64,000 nt of DNA, taken from assembly GCF_024347055.1 (NCBI RefSeq), contig NZ_AP024896.1, forward strand, positions 992,001 through 1,056,000, read 5' to 3'. Both the position numbers and the translations under genes were made by a program. The number at the start of each line of letters is the position of its first letter. Positions within the stretch are counted from its first letter, which is position 1. Shown here one piece after another: positions 29,701-37,520 of this stretch. This stretch comes from Vibrio porteresiae DSM 19223. Lineage in GTDB: Bacteria > Pseudomonadota > Gammaproteobacteria > Enterobacterales > Vibrionaceae. A model generated the notes under the pieces. That model had not been told where the DNA came from, searched no databases, and was given only the letters and a program-made list of their open reading frames with translations.

Positions 29701-29947
29701 CAGCAACTTCTGAAATCACTTGCTCCGCTGGCGTCGTGACAACGCTTTCCACCTCTTTCGCCGACGCCCCCGGAAACGGGATATACACATCGGCGAAGGT
29801 CACATCGATCTGCGGCTCTTCTTCTTTCGGCGTAATGATAATTGCGAAAAGCCCAAGTAGCAGCGCAACAATGGTGATGAGTGGTGTCATGGCGCTGCAC
29901 AAAAAATAACGTGCAATCCTTCCTGAGATCCCCAGCTTATCGCTCAT
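26744..29947 (-). CDS. RND efflux transporter permease
   Basis: A 1067-residue inner-membrane proton-driven RND pump of the AcrB/HAE1-like group. The duplicated architecture is clear: two large periplasmic loops and twelve membrane segments. The proton-relay acids are in ILVDDAIVVVENIHRH in segment 4. The N-terminus ARYFLCSAMTPLITIVALL and the loop with VPPGPPVWSPILAEVYAP resemble the subgroup paired with a single small adaptor. Substrate unknown. The start overlaps the adaptor stop by four bases (ATGA type). It is the last gene of a five-gene operon led by a predicted persulfide sensor, so its job may be export of a reactive sulfur product or a metal-thiol compound. Confidence 0.85.
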   Translation of the reverse strand: MSDKLGISGRIARYFLCSAMTPLITIVALLLGLFAIIITPKEEEPQIDVTFADVYIPFPGASAKEVESVVTTPAEQVISEVAGLDKLYSFSRPDGALIVAVFKVGVTRNDAIVRLYNQLYSNKDWLPQGLGVGEPIIKPKGIEDVPIVTLTLTDPSASLTNNGLTEVAHGLETELKRIKGTRDIYTVGAHPTIVDVRLDPVKMNAFGITIDALNQQLTGQTARGTTLHLTRMDQTLPLQIGQPIRTADEIEQIVVGVHHSVPVYLSDVAQVSLGVGIATQNVWSVPAKANGSSVDVGDDPLPAVTIAIAKQNGINAVDVANAVSQRIQTLRNTLIPPNVQVDITRNYGATAQEKSNTLLGKLVFATAAVVLLVLIAMGWRESIIVAGAIIVTLFITLFASWVWGFTLNRVSLFALIFSIGILVDDAIVVVENIHRHRLQSDAPLKNLIPIAVDEVGGPTILATLTVIAALLPMAFVSGLMGPYMSPIPINASMGMILSLLVAFVITPWLALRLSSKVVHRIKDDHDDASARRSLHLFTKLLTPFVQGPKQRQHRWGLTAGIGLLIVGSLLLPVYQAVVLKMLPFDNKSEFQVVLDMPEGTSLEETQRILFEMGRSLGLVPEVHDYQIYVGTAAPINFNGLVRHYFMRNQSQQGDIQVNLVGKHERDRSSHEIASRVRPSLVTIARHYGGKVKVVEVPPGPPVWSPILAEVYAPSDSARIAAARMLRERLNQTPDIVDVDIYLPETHQKWQLLIDRQKSAQWGISYQTIIDTLNTAMGGKAVSYLHSESSKYPIPVRVELKEEAKLTADSLLTLQVPSVNGRQYALSDLVTVRQQTMEPDLVHKNMVPTVMVAADMSGSLDSPLYGMVRISQEIDSSKHVEQYWINQPDGLNGVQIRWDGEWTITYETFRDMGIAYAVGMVLIYLLVVAQFKSYLVPLIIMAPIPLTIIGVMPGHALLHAQFTATSMIGMIALAGIIVRNSILLVDFTRLETQRGVDLATAVVHAAAIRAKPIVLTGLAAMMGALFILDDPIFNGLAIALLFGIAVSTILTLVVIPILYYAVMHRRVA

Positions 29948-30951
29948 TGGTGCGTCTCCTCATTGAGCGGATTGGCAACCACTAAGTCACCGATGCGCAA
30001 GCCTGACAGCACTTCTATCATCTCACCATAGCGAGCCCCCAACCGAATCGGCACCATAATTTTGTGCTGCTGTTGCTTCACATAGACAGTGGCAAACTCA
30101 CCGCGTTGCACCACAAGGTCTTGAGGAATAAACAGTGCGTTGCGTTGACCGTAATAAAAACGCACTTTAACCCACATGCCCGGCATTAAATCCGGCACGT
30201 TATCCGCCAAATTCAAACGCAGCGTAAAGGTATGGCTCTGGCTGTCTGCATAATGAAACAGCTGGGTACTAACTGGTATTAAGACGGATGAATTAGGTGT
30301 GATGATTGAAAACTGATCCGCTTGTTTAACTTGATTAAACAATACTTGAGGCAATGCCACTTCCACTCTGAGTTTATCGAGGGCAAAACCACTCAGTAGC
30401 GGTGTTCCTGGTGCGACACTTTCACCTAGTTCGACATGCCTTTCGGTCACAATCCCCGCATAAGGAGCCAGAATTTTGGTATAACCGAGGCGCTCTTTCG
30501 CTTGGTCCACCGCAGCTTGTGCTCGAGTAACCGCCGCCTTAGTTGCCTTGGCATTCGCGATGGCACTATCTAATTGTTCTTGAGAAATGGCGCCTTTCGG
30601 TAGGAGTGTTTGGTAGCGTTTAAGCAGGCTTTGCGCTTCGCTGTTACGCGCTTCAGCACTATTGAGTGCCGCAATTGCAGAGTTGAGTTGGGCTTGTTGT
30701 TCAACCGAACTAATTTCAAGCAGTGGCGTACCTTTAGCCACGATATCATTGACTTGTGCGAGTACACCAACGACGGTACCAGAGGTTTGGGCGGCCACCG
30801 TACCGCGATTGACGGGTTGAACATTGCCATCAAATTCAACCACCTTGGGAATGGTTGACATCGTTACCTGATGAATCGAATTGGGCATCGCAGCGTAACC
30901 CGTTGCCGTTAATGCCCAAACCACCAACCCTAACCATCTGCGCATACCCAA
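29944..30951 (-). CDS. RND periplasmic adaptor (membrane fusion protein)
   Basis: A 335-residue periplasmic adaptor. A signal-like N-terminus leads into the lipoyl/barrel-sandwich half GTVAAQTSGTVVGVL, an alpha hairpin of about residues 95-155 rich in Ala and Gln, the second lipoyl half ILAPYAGIVTERHVELG, and a beta-barrel and membrane-proximal domain. It should link the RND pump to a TolC-type channel, for which no gene is present here. It overlaps the pump gene by four bases and starts 23 bp after the upstream membrane-protein gene. Confidence 0.85.
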   Translation of the reverse strand: MGMRRWLGLVVWALTATGYAAMPNSIHQVTMSTIPKVVEFDGNVQPVNRGTVAAQTSGTVVGVLAQVNDIVAKGTPLLEISSVEQQAQLNSAIAALNSAEARNSEAQSLLKRYQTLLPKGAISQEQLDSAIANAKATKAAVTRAQAAVDQAKERLGYTKILAPYAGIVTERHVELGESVAPGTPLLSGFALDKLRVEVALPQVLFNQVKQADQFSIITPNSSVLIPVSTQLFHYADSQSHTFTLRLNLADNVPDLMPGMWVKVRFYYGQRNALFIPQDLVVQRGEFATVYVKQQQHKIMVPIRLGARYGEMIEVLSGLRIGDLVVANPLNEETHQ

Positions 30952-30974
30952 CCCTCATTGTCATTTTCCTGTTG

Positions 30975-31418
30975 TTACGAGTGATGTTGCTCCTTACGCA
31001 GCAACACGCGATGAGTTCCCGTTAACCCAAGTGCCATCGCGATAACAAAAATCCATACGTCGCTGTTACCTATAGTAAGGCTGGCAAGCGCAGGACCTGG
31101 ACAAATACCAGCCAGCCCCCAGCCTAAACCAAAAATAACCGCACCCAAGATCAACCGGCGATCGATTTGCTTGTTTTTCGGTAAGCAAAAACGCTCACTG
31201 CTTATTGGTGCATTTCTTGGTTTGATAAACCAACTATAGCTGGGCATAAAAATAGCGAGAGCGCCTCCCATCACAAATAGTAAGCTCGGGTCCCACACTC
31301 CAAAGACATCAAGAAATCCAAGCACTTTCTGTGGATTCGCCATGCCAGAAATGGCCATACCAACGCCAAACAGCACGCCTGAAATGAGCGCAATGAAAAC
31401 AAAAGCTAACTTCTTCAT
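30975..31418 (-). CDS. YeeE/YedE half-transporter (DUF6691 type)
   Basis: A 147-residue membrane protein with about four membrane segments, one half of a two-gene YeeE/YedE sulfur transporter (Pmp type). The conserved Cys lies in WGLAGICPGPAL. Family members move thiosulfate or other sulfane-sulfur compounds. A longer frame starts at 31547, but the ATG at 31418 overlaps the stop of the preceding half by four bases and gives the normal N-terminus MKKLAFVFIALISGV. Confidence 0.82.
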   Translation of the reverse strand: MKKLAFVFIALISGVLFGVGMAISGMANPQKVLGFLDVFGVWDPSLLFVMGGALAIFMPSYSWFIKPRNAPISSERFCLPKNKQIDRRLILGAVIFGLGWGLAGICPGPALASLTIGNSDVWIFVIAMALGLTGTHRVLLRKEQHHS

Positions 31419-31843
31419 CTTGTCATACCCAATAGATGCACAGTGCAAAATACCGTCAGCCCTGCCACCAGCATAAAAATCACCGTTGCCATGATAGAAC
31501 GAGGTGACAAACGACCAATACCGCAGATGCCGTGACCACTGGTGCAACCATTACCAAGGCGTGTACCCACTCCGACCAATAGACCGGCAATCGCGTAATA
31601 AAACCCTGAATGACCAGAGAAGGATTTTGGCACTTCACCCCAAGCGCTTTGCGCGCCTAACCATCCGCCAAACACCAATCCCAGTAAAAACAAGTAACGC
31701 CACAGCGTATCCCCTTTTGTCGCAGAGATAGCGTACGTCACAATGCCACTTATCCCGGCGACTTTGCCGTTAAACAACATCAGCAATGTGGCTGAAATAC
31801 CTAATAAAAGACCACCAATCAAAGAATACCAAGGTATGTCCAT
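31415..31843 (-). CDS. YeeE/YedE half-transporter, N-terminal half
   Basis: A 142-residue membrane protein with about four segments and the signature GNGCTSGHGICGIGRLS, whose Cys is the relay residue in studied YeeE transporters. It pairs with the next gene to make the full channel-like transporter for thiosulfate or related sulfur species. It starts 15 bp after the ArsR-type regulator stop. Confidence 0.85.
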   Translation of the reverse strand: MDIPWYSLIGGLLLGISATLLMLFNGKVAGISGIVTYAISATKGDTLWRYLFLLGLVFGGWLGAQSAWGEVPKSFSGHSGFYYAIAGLLVGVGTRLGNGCTSGHGICGIGRLSPRSIMATVIFMLVAGLTVFCTVHLLGMTR

Positions 31844-31858
31844 CGCCTCTTTACACTC

Positions 31859-32176
31859 CTAATCTGAACTTTGACAGAAAAGATCTTGCAGTTGCTTGAT
31901 CAAAACGCTCACTCTGGCATCAGCCAAAGAGTAGAACACCTGTTGCGAAACCTTACGTGCAGCAATGATCCCGTGTTTACGTAATACGGTGAGATGTTGG
32001 GAAAACGCAGACTGGCTCAATTCGGAATGTTGGGCCAACTCGCCAACGCCAACCTCACCTTGAGTGAGCTGACACAGCACCATCAAACGTTCTGGGTGGG
32101 CCATAATCCGCAGCAGTTCCGCCACTTCATCGGCGTTGCGGCGCATTGTATCGACATCCACACTCATTGGACTCAT
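31859..32176 (-). CDS. ArsR-family persulfide-sensing repressor (BigR/SqrR/HlyU-like)
   Basis: A 105-residue winged-helix regulator. The HTH is in LAQHSELSQSAFSQHLTVLRKHG. Its only two Cys are Cys35 (MVLCQL) and Cys101 (LFCQSS), 66 residues apart, the same spacing as BigR Cys42/Cys108, SqrR Cys41/Cys107 and HlyU Cys38/Cys104. These pairs form a polysulfide bridge when sulfane sulfur rises, releasing DNA. No ArsR-type metal site is seen. AGGAG precedes the first ATG by seven bases. It heads the leftward operon and faces the CoADR-rhodanese pair, so it should control both directions. Confidence 0.85.
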   Translation of the reverse strand: MSPMSVDVDTMRRNADEVAELLRIMAHPERLMVLCQLTQGEVGVGELAQHSELSQSAFSQHLTVLRKHGIIAARKVSQQVFYSLADARVSVLIKQLQDLFCQSSD

Positions 32177-32267
32177 AGTTTTTCTCCTCTTAACACCATG
32201 GAAAGCATACCTTTATCTTTTAATTAGTCAAATCTTATTTAGCTTGGTCGACTTTAGATAATTTAAC

Positions 32268-32283
32268 ATTAGACTTTTCTAAT
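32268..32283. promoter_or_regulatory. candidate operator of the ArsR-type repressor
   Basis: ATTAGA-CTTT-TCTAAT is a perfect AT-rich inverted repeat in the middle of the 155-bp divergent promoter region. A related word TTAGTCAAATCTTATTTAG sits at 32223. Similar AT-rich palindromes serve BigR-type regulators. Binding is inferred. Confidence 0.5.
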
Positions 32284-32331
32284 TAATGTGCCTATAGTGA
32301 ATCACATTATGAACATGGTTGGAGTAACAAC

Positions 32332-32556
32332 ATGAATGTAGAACAAGGTGTGCGCTGTTTAGCTGGGTCGATGATCCTTCTGTCTGTGGCATTGACCTAC
32401 TGGGTTCATCCTTACTTTGTGTGGTTCACCGTTTTTGTCGGTGGCAATTTGCTGCAAAGTGCCTTTACCGGCATTTGCCCTGCCGTCTGGATACTAAAAA
32501 AATTAGGATTACGTTCTTGTTGCGAGCTCAATGAAAAAGGAAAAAAGCATGACTAA
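32332..32556 (+). CDS. DUF2892 (YgaP-type) membrane protein
   Basis: A 74-residue protein with two membrane segments and the family motif FTGICPAVWILKKLGL; it ends in a CC pair. The same domain is fused to a rhodanese in YgaP, where it may exchange sulfur species across the membrane. The next gene overlaps its 3' end, so the two are co-translated. It is the first rightward gene from the persulfide-sensor promoter region. Confidence 0.82.
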   Translation: MNVEQGVRCLAGSMILLSVALTYWVHPYFVWFTVFVGGNLLQSAFTGICPAVWILKKLGLRSCCELNEKGKKHD

Positions 32557-34249
32557 GATCGTCATTATTGGTGGCGTAGCTGGCGGCGCTTCTGCTGCCG
32601 CTCGAGCACGAAGACTCAGTGAAAGCGCGCAAATTGTGATGTTTGAACGCGGCCCATTTGTCTCATTTGCTAACTGTGGTCTGCCATATCATATCGGTGG
32701 CGAAATCACTGAGCGCAGTAAATTATTGCTGCAAACCCCAGAAAGCTTTTTAGCGCGTTTCAATGTGGATGTGCGGGTGATGAGTGACATTACCGCTATC
32801 AATCGTGAAGCAAAGACAGTTACGGTACACAATCTTATTGATGGTAGTGAGTATCAAGAGAGTTACGACTTTTTGCTGTTAAGCCCCGGTGCAAACCCAA
32901 TTGTTCCTCCCATTCCCGGCGTCGATAACCCGCTCACCCAATCACTGCGTAATATCCCTGATATGGATAAAATCTTACAAGTGATTGCGCTGAATAAGCC
33001 GGAGCATGCCACTGTGGTTGGCGGTGGATTTATTGGCCTTGAAATGATGGAAGCGTTCCATCGTTTAGGTATACGCACCACGCTATTGGAAATGGCCGAC
33101 CAAGTGATGGCACCGGTTGATCGTGAAATGGCAGGATTTGCCCATGCCGAAATTCGCAGTAAAGGGATCGACCTTAAACTTGGCGTGGCGCTCCAAGCTG
33201 TAGAATTTGTTGCCAGTGATCACGTTGCAGCCATCGACGCTGGCGAAAGCGTCGCGCACCAGCATCTAGCAGGTTCGCTGCACTTAAGCCTTAGTAACGG
33301 TGAAACACTGACAACGCAATTGCTGATCATGGCAATTGGCGTGCGCCCCGAAACCGCCTTAGCCAAAGCGGCGGGATTACGAATTGGCGAACTGGGTGGG
33401 ATCTGGACTAACGCTTCAATGCAAACCAGTGATCCCGCAATATATGCGGTCGGTGATGCGATTGAAGAGCAAGATTTTGTCACTGGAGATCCAACCATCG
33501 TACCTTTGGCCGGCCCGGCCAACCGACAAGGACGCATGGCAGCCGATAACATGTTAGGTCGCCATGAAACCTACCAAGGCACTCAAGGTACTGCTATCTG
33601 CAAGATTTTTGATTTGGCGGTCGCCGCGACGGGGAAAAATGAGAAACAACTTAAACGCGCCCAAATGGCCTACGAAAAGGTCTATGTGCATACCGCAAGC
33701 CACGCCAGTTATTACCCAGGAGCTGAACTAGTTTCGTTCAAACTGCTGTTTGACCCTAATACCGGTAAAATTTTAGGCGCACAAGCGGTGGGTAAAGATG
33801 GGGTCGATAAGCGCATCGATATCATCGCCGTTGCTCAGCGTGCTGGCATGACGGTGGAACAGTTACAACATCTTGAGCTGACCTATGCACCACCCTATGG
33901 CAGCGCTAAAGATGTGATCAACCAAGCCGCTTTTGTGGCAACCAACCTGATGAAAGGTGATGCCAAAGCGATTCATTTTGATGAGATTGACCATCTCTCC
34001 GATGACCAAGTGCTGTTGGATGTACGTAATCCCGGAGAGCTCAAAAACGGTTATATCGAAGGAGCGATCAACATTCCGGTTGATCAGTTACGTCAACGCA
34101 TCAATGAACTGCCGAAAGAGAAAGAGATCGTCATTTATTGCCAAGTCGGGTTACGCGGTAACGTAGCGTATCGCCAGTTGGTCAATCATGGCTACCGTGC
34201 ACGCAATCTGCTAGGCGGGTATCGCACTTACGCTTTTGCGAAAGCGTAA
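32549..34249 (+). CDS. CoA-disulfide/persulfide reductase with C-terminal rhodanese
   Basis: A 566-residue fusion enzyme. The flavoprotein part (about 1-450) has the FAD site VIIGGVAGGASAAARARR, the redox Cys43 in FANCGLPYHIGG, and the NAD(P)H site TVVGGGFIGLEMME. The C-terminal rhodanese has Cys531 in VIYCQVGLRG. This layout is that of CoADR-RHD/Npsr, which reduces CoA persulfide, polysulfide or elemental sulfur with NADH. The frame is open to 32531, but AAAAAGG before the ATG at 32549 and the start at MTKIVIIGG decide it. It overlaps the preceding gene by eight bases and ends at a terminator. Confidence 0.9.
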   Translation: MTKIVIIGGVAGGASAAARARRLSESAQIVMFERGPFVSFANCGLPYHIGGEITERSKLLLQTPESFLARFNVDVRVMSDITAINREAKTVTVHNLIDGSEYQESYDFLLLSPGANPIVPPIPGVDNPLTQSLRNIPDMDKILQVIALNKPEHATVVGGGFIGLEMMEAFHRLGIRTTLLEMADQVMAPVDREMAGFAHAEIRSKGIDLKLGVALQAVEFVASDHVAAIDAGESVAHQHLAGSLHLSLSNGETLTTQLLIMAIGVRPETALAKAAGLRIGELGGIWTNASMQTSDPAIYAVGDAIEEQDFVTGDPTIVPLAGPANRQGRMAADNMLGRHETYQGTQGTAICKIFDLAVAATGKNEKQLKRAQMAYEKVYVHTASHASYYPGAELVSFKLLFDPNTGKILGAQAVGKDGVDKRIDIIAVAQRAGMTVEQLQHLELTYAPPYGSAKDVINQAAFVATNLMKGDAKAIHFDEIDHLSDDQVLLDVRNPGELKNGYIEGAINIPVDQLRQRINELPKEKEIVIYCQVGLRGNVAYRQLVNHGYRARNLLGGYRTYAFAKA

Positions 34250-34277
34250 ACACCTCTGTAAGTTCTCTTTTACTCAC

Positions 34278-34320
34278 TCCCTCTGGTGATGATAAAAATA
34301 TCGACAGAGGGATTTTTATT
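34278..34320 (+). terminator. Rho-independent terminator
   Basis: TCCCTCTG and CAGAGGGA pair around a 19-base loop and are followed by TTTTTATTT, 29 bp after the CoADR-rhodanese stop. Confidence 0.75.
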
Positions 34321-34433
34321 TCCTTTCGCTATAACACAATTTTTTGTTATAACCGATAGGAATTACTTCGCAAAATTGCATTCTTCGTATACTATGCCCA
34401 GCCCAAATTTATGAGCTAGAAGACCAAGCGCCT

Positions 34434-35237
34434 ATGTCCGTCAATGCACTGTCCGTCAATGCACCGTCTGTCAACGAACTGTCCGTTAATGAACCGTCCG
34501 CTAATGCACTGTATACCGATCTCTCTGGTTACTACGATCTGATGTGTGTCGACATCGACTATCAGGCACAAAGTCACTGTATTCGTCGAATGCACCAAAT
34601 GTTTGGTAACGACGGAAATACTCACCTTGATCTGGCTTGTGGTACTGGCCCGCACGTACGCCACTTTATTGATTTTGGCTTTGATAGCCAAGGCTTAGAC
34701 CTTAATCAGCCAATGCTGGATATTGCCGCAACCCGCTGCCCAGAAGCTCAATTTACTCAACAGAACATGAGTGAATTCAGCGTTGAAGAGCCGCTCGATT
34801 TGATCACCTGTTTTCTCTATTCGATCCACTACAACGATGGGATTGAGAAACTCAAAGAGTGCATCGCGAACGTACATAAAGCGCTCAAACCTAACGGTGT
34901 GTTCTGCTTTAACGTGGTCGACAAGACCAAAATCGACAACAAGCTATCGGTAAAACACACGGCAGAACAAGACGAACACCTATTTACCTTCCAATCAGGT
35001 TGGCATTACAAAGGTGAAGGCGAAAGACAATCATTGCTGCTGAGCATTGAAAAGAGTTCAGCCGATGAAACACACATCTGGAACGATGAACACCCAATGG
35101 TGGCGGTCAGTTTTGATGAGATGGCGGAGCTACTCGCCCCTTACTTTGAAGTGCATCAATTTGAGCACGATTACGAGAAGATTTTGCCACTGAGTCCAAA
35201 GTCAGGAAACGCGATTTTTACCTGTGTAAAACTCTAA
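34434..35237 (+). CDS. class I SAM-dependent methyltransferase with repeated N-terminus
   Basis: A 267-residue cytoplasmic methyltransferase. After residue 25 it is a normal class I fold: YTDLSGYYDLM, SAM motif I LDLACGTGPHVRHF, then GLDLNQPMLDIA. The substrate is unknown. The first 25 residues are five copies of a five-residue unit (SVNAL, SVNAP, SVNEL, SVNEP, SANAL), encoded by a 15-bp tandem repeat, which does not belong to the fold. No strong ribosome site is visible before the ATG at 34434. The domain proper lacks a convincing alternative start. Confidence 0.8.
   Translation: MSVNALSVNAPSVNELSVNEPSANALYTDLSGYYDLMCVDIDYQAQSHCIRRMHQMFGNDGNTHLDLACGTGPHVRHFIDFGFDSQGLDLNQPMLDIAATRCPEAQFTQQNMSEFSVEEPLDLITCFLYSIHYNDGIEKLKECIANVHKALKPNGVFCFNVVDKTKIDNKLSVKHTAEQDEHLFTFQSGWHYKGEGERQSLLLSIEKSSADETHIWNDEHPMVAVSFDEMAELLAPYFEVHQFEHDYEKILPLSPKSGNAIFTCVKL
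34435..34509 (+). repeat. 5 x 15-bp tandem repeat in the methyltransferase start
   Basis: Five consecutive 15-bp units: copies 1 and 2 are identical (TGTCCGTCAATGCAC) and copies 3-5 differ by a few bases. The unit is a multiple of three, so gain or loss keeps the reading frame and only changes the length of the SVNxx leader. Confidence 0.9.
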
Positions 35238-35265
35238 ACGCTCATCACGAAATAAGCTTTAACCG

Positions 35266-35298
35266 AAAGTCCCATTGTTACGATGGGACTTTTTTATT
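35266..35298 (+). terminator. Rho-independent terminator of the methyltransferase gene
   Basis: AAAGTCCCAT and ATGGGACTTT form a ten-base stem with a seven-base loop followed by TTTTTATTT. Confidence 0.85.
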
Positions 35299-35321
35299 TG
35301 GGTGCTATTTAAATACCGTAG

Positions 35322-35639
35322 TTAAATACCGTAGTCGCGTTCTACCTTCGATATGCGGGTCTTAAATGACGAATACCATTTGTCATGACCAAGCTTTTGT
35401 GCTGCTTGGTGCTCGGCATTGGCCTTCCACTGCCTGATAGACTCTAGATCAGACCAATATGAAACCGTAATTCCAACATCCTCGCGCGCCGATTCGACAC
35501 CCAAAAATCCCGGTTGCTTTGCTGCTAGTTCGACCATTCGCTCTGCCATTTGGCCGTAACCACTATCACCTTCAGTGCGGTGAGACGTAAAAATGACCGC
35601 GTAGTATGGCGGCTTAGGCGTGTTAGCAATAAGGGACAT
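35322..35639 (-). CDS. antibiotic biosynthesis monooxygenase (ABM) domain protein
   Basis: A 105-residue small protein of the ABM ferredoxin-like fold (PF03992). Family-like parts are YYAVIFTSHRT, MVELAAKQPGFLGVESAR, ITVSYWSDLESIRQWKAN and HQAAQKLGHDKWY. Members include quinol monooxygenases and heme-degrading enzymes, but many are of unknown role. No partner gene is adjacent. Confidence 0.8.
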   Translation of the reverse strand: MSLIANTPKPPYYAVIFTSHRTEGDSGYGQMAERMVELAAKQPGFLGVESAREDVGITVSYWSDLESIRQWKANAEHQAAQKLGHDKWYSSFKTRISKVERDYGI

Positions 35640-35831
35640 CTATATTCCTTCTGTTTGTATCAGAAAATTGATAGTGAATGATTGGCACAGCACCACTTCG
35701 TCGTTGTACCAGTGAACCAATCGCTGTAAACCATATATAATCAAATAAACCGTATCGACTCCTGAGCCTTGTTATAACGTTTAACCCAAGCTAAAATGAC
35801 CACATAAAAGACCACTTAAAGGACCTTTAAA

Positions 35832-36080
35832 ATGACCTCTAGAATCTTAGCTGATGTTGCCGCAAGTATTACTGAATTAAAAGCTAATCCAATGAAAGTT
35901 GCTAGCAGTGCTTACGGTCAACCTGTCGCTGTTCTTAACCGAAATGAACCTGCTTTTTATTGCGTCCCAGCTGAAGCTTACGAAATGATGATGGATAAAC
36001 TTGAAGATCTAGAGCTACTATCCATTGCCAAAGAACGTGAAACAGAAGAAAGCATTTCGGTAAACCTAGATGATTTATAA
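35832..36080 (+). CDS. type II antitoxin, Phd/YefM-StbD-like
   Basis: An 82-residue antitoxin. The N-terminal half (ILADVAASITELKANPMKVA, GQPVAVLNRNEPAFYCVP) is a Phd/YefM-type DNA-binding fold and the acidic C-terminus should wrap the toxin. AAAGGACC precedes the ATG. The repeated GACCAC/GGACC words at 35797-35825 could be the operator for autoregulation. The toxin gene overlaps its 3' end by 11 bases. Confidence 0.85.
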   Translation: MTSRILADVAASITELKANPMKVASSAYGQPVAVLNRNEPAFYCVPAEAYEMMMDKLEDLELLSIAKERETEESISVNLDDL

Positions 36081-36360
36081 GCTAAATTTTAAAAAATCTG
36101 CTCTTAAAGAATGGAAGAAACTTGGTTCAACCTTACAGGAGCAATTTAAGAAAAAATTAGCTGAAAGGTTAACTAACCCTCATGTGCCAGCTGCAAAACT
36201 GTCTGGTGCAGATAACATGTATAAAATTAAACTTCGCCAATCGGGTTATCGATTAGTTTACAAAGTCGAAGATGACATTATCGTAGTCACCGTGTTAGCC
36301 GTTGGGAAACGAGAACGAAGCAGTGTTTATCATAACGCAATGAAACGCTTGGATGATTGA
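36070..36360 (+). CDS. type II toxin, RelE/StbE-like mRNA interferase
   Basis: A 96-residue RelE/ParE-superfamily toxin expected to cut mRNA in the ribosome A site. The family pattern is visible in FKKSALKEWKKLG, PHVPAAKLSGADNMYKIKLRQSGYRLVYKVED and VLAVGKRERSSVYHNA, with the basic and aromatic residues used in RelE catalysis near the end. Translation is coupled to the antitoxin by the overlap. No attC-like site was recognised beside the pair. Confidence 0.85.
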   Translation: MIYKLNFKKSALKEWKKLGSTLQEQFKKKLAERLTNPHVPAAKLSGADNMYKIKLRQSGYRLVYKVEDDIIVVTVLAVGKRERSSVYHNAMKRLDD

Positions 36361-36498
36361 AAGCAGTAAAATTATAGGCTCTATGCCGCCCACCAGAAGC
36401 GAACAATTTCAAACCACTGTTGGCTTATGTAAGCGCATCCATCGGCACATTTCTCCACAATTTGATGTCATTACCCAAATTTCAAAGAATGGATATTT

Positions 36499-36852
36499 AT
36501 GAATAGTATTAATGTACTCACACATAGTGCCATTTTCACGACAAAAGATAGCTCATTTAAAATAAATCAGAAAAGAATGCTAGACGCTATTATTAATAGC
36601 AAGGGCACATGGGGAGCGTGTTATTCTGAAGAATTTGGTGTAACTTTAGTCAACTTAATCAATAAAACGCTAACTCCGATCCCCATACCTGCCAATACAA
36701 GATTTTATGCCTTTAATCCCCATGTTGAAAAAATAACTCCTTTTGGGTTCACTTTAGTTTTGGCTCACCCTGATAAAAATGAATTATTTTGGCAACACAA
36801 AATATCACCAGATTCATTCACTTTGGACAAAGAGTTTACTCAGTGGCATTGA
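36499..36852 (+). CDS. hypothetical protein, 117 aa
   Basis: A 117-residue AT-rich frame beginning MNSINVLTHSAIFTTKDSS. No signal peptide, membrane segment or known motif; a Pro-rich turn TPIPIPANTRFYAFNP sits in the middle. Only a weak GGA precedes the ATG. I do not recognise it. It lies between the toxin-antitoxin pair and the broken GIN-domain gene in an AT-rich stretch, so it may be acquired DNA. Confidence 0.45.
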   Translation: MNSINVLTHSAIFTTKDSSFKINQKRMLDAIINSKGTWGACYSEEFGVTLVNLINKTLTPIPIPANTRFYAFNPHVEKITPFGFTLVLAHPDKNELFWQHKISPDSFTLDKEFTQWH

Positions 36853-37498
36853 ATGGAAGCTAGCGCCAAAAATACATGAATATTAAGCGTCCACTAATTT
36901 TCTTGTTACATATTTATTCACGACGAGCCAATGATATAGAACCACTGCCAATTATTTTCTGTTTAAGCAGTTTTGGGCTACTCAAGTACTCAATTCGCCC
37001 AGATCCATTTACAAACCCATTCAATTCAGAATAGACATTGAGTCGGACTGAACCTGAACCATCAATATTGATCTTCCCATTTTGAGACATCAAGTCTGTC
37101 GCCTCCAACTGAGCTGAACCACTTAAGAGCACGGTGAGGTTTCCAACTTGACCTTGCAATACAGTATTACTGGCGCCATTTAAAATTACAGTAAAACTCT
37201 TAGCGGTAAGTTCTCTAACATCGACTTTTTGCGCTCCATTTAAAGTTAAACGCGATATCTGATCATTTGATAACTCAAAAGTAAATCCTTTGGACAGTGT
37301 AACTTGAGATTCGCTATCAATTTCAAATTCACCATTTGAACAAGTGTATTTCAGAGTATTTAACTCTTTACTGATACCTTTGACATAACTAGAAAATTCA
37401 CCTTTTGCGATCAATTTTACCGTTGATGGTACATTTATAGTTAATCTAGTGTACTCACAATCCGGTAACTTTTTTTCAACTAAATTTTCATTTGCTAA

Positions 37499-37507
37499 CG
37501 CTAAACG
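37499..37507. repeat. 9-bp target duplication, left copy
   Basis: CGCTAAACG directly abuts the left element end and is repeated at 38837-38845. It fits the IS10 hotspot NGCTNAGCN with one mismatch. Confidence 0.93.
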
Positions 37508-37520
37508 CTGAGGGATCCCC

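Noticed and set aside
35640..36498. Integron cassette (attC) around the toxin-antitoxin pair
   Set aside because: Such pairs are common in Vibrio superintegrons, but I find no paired attC core sites or VCR-like repeat on either side.
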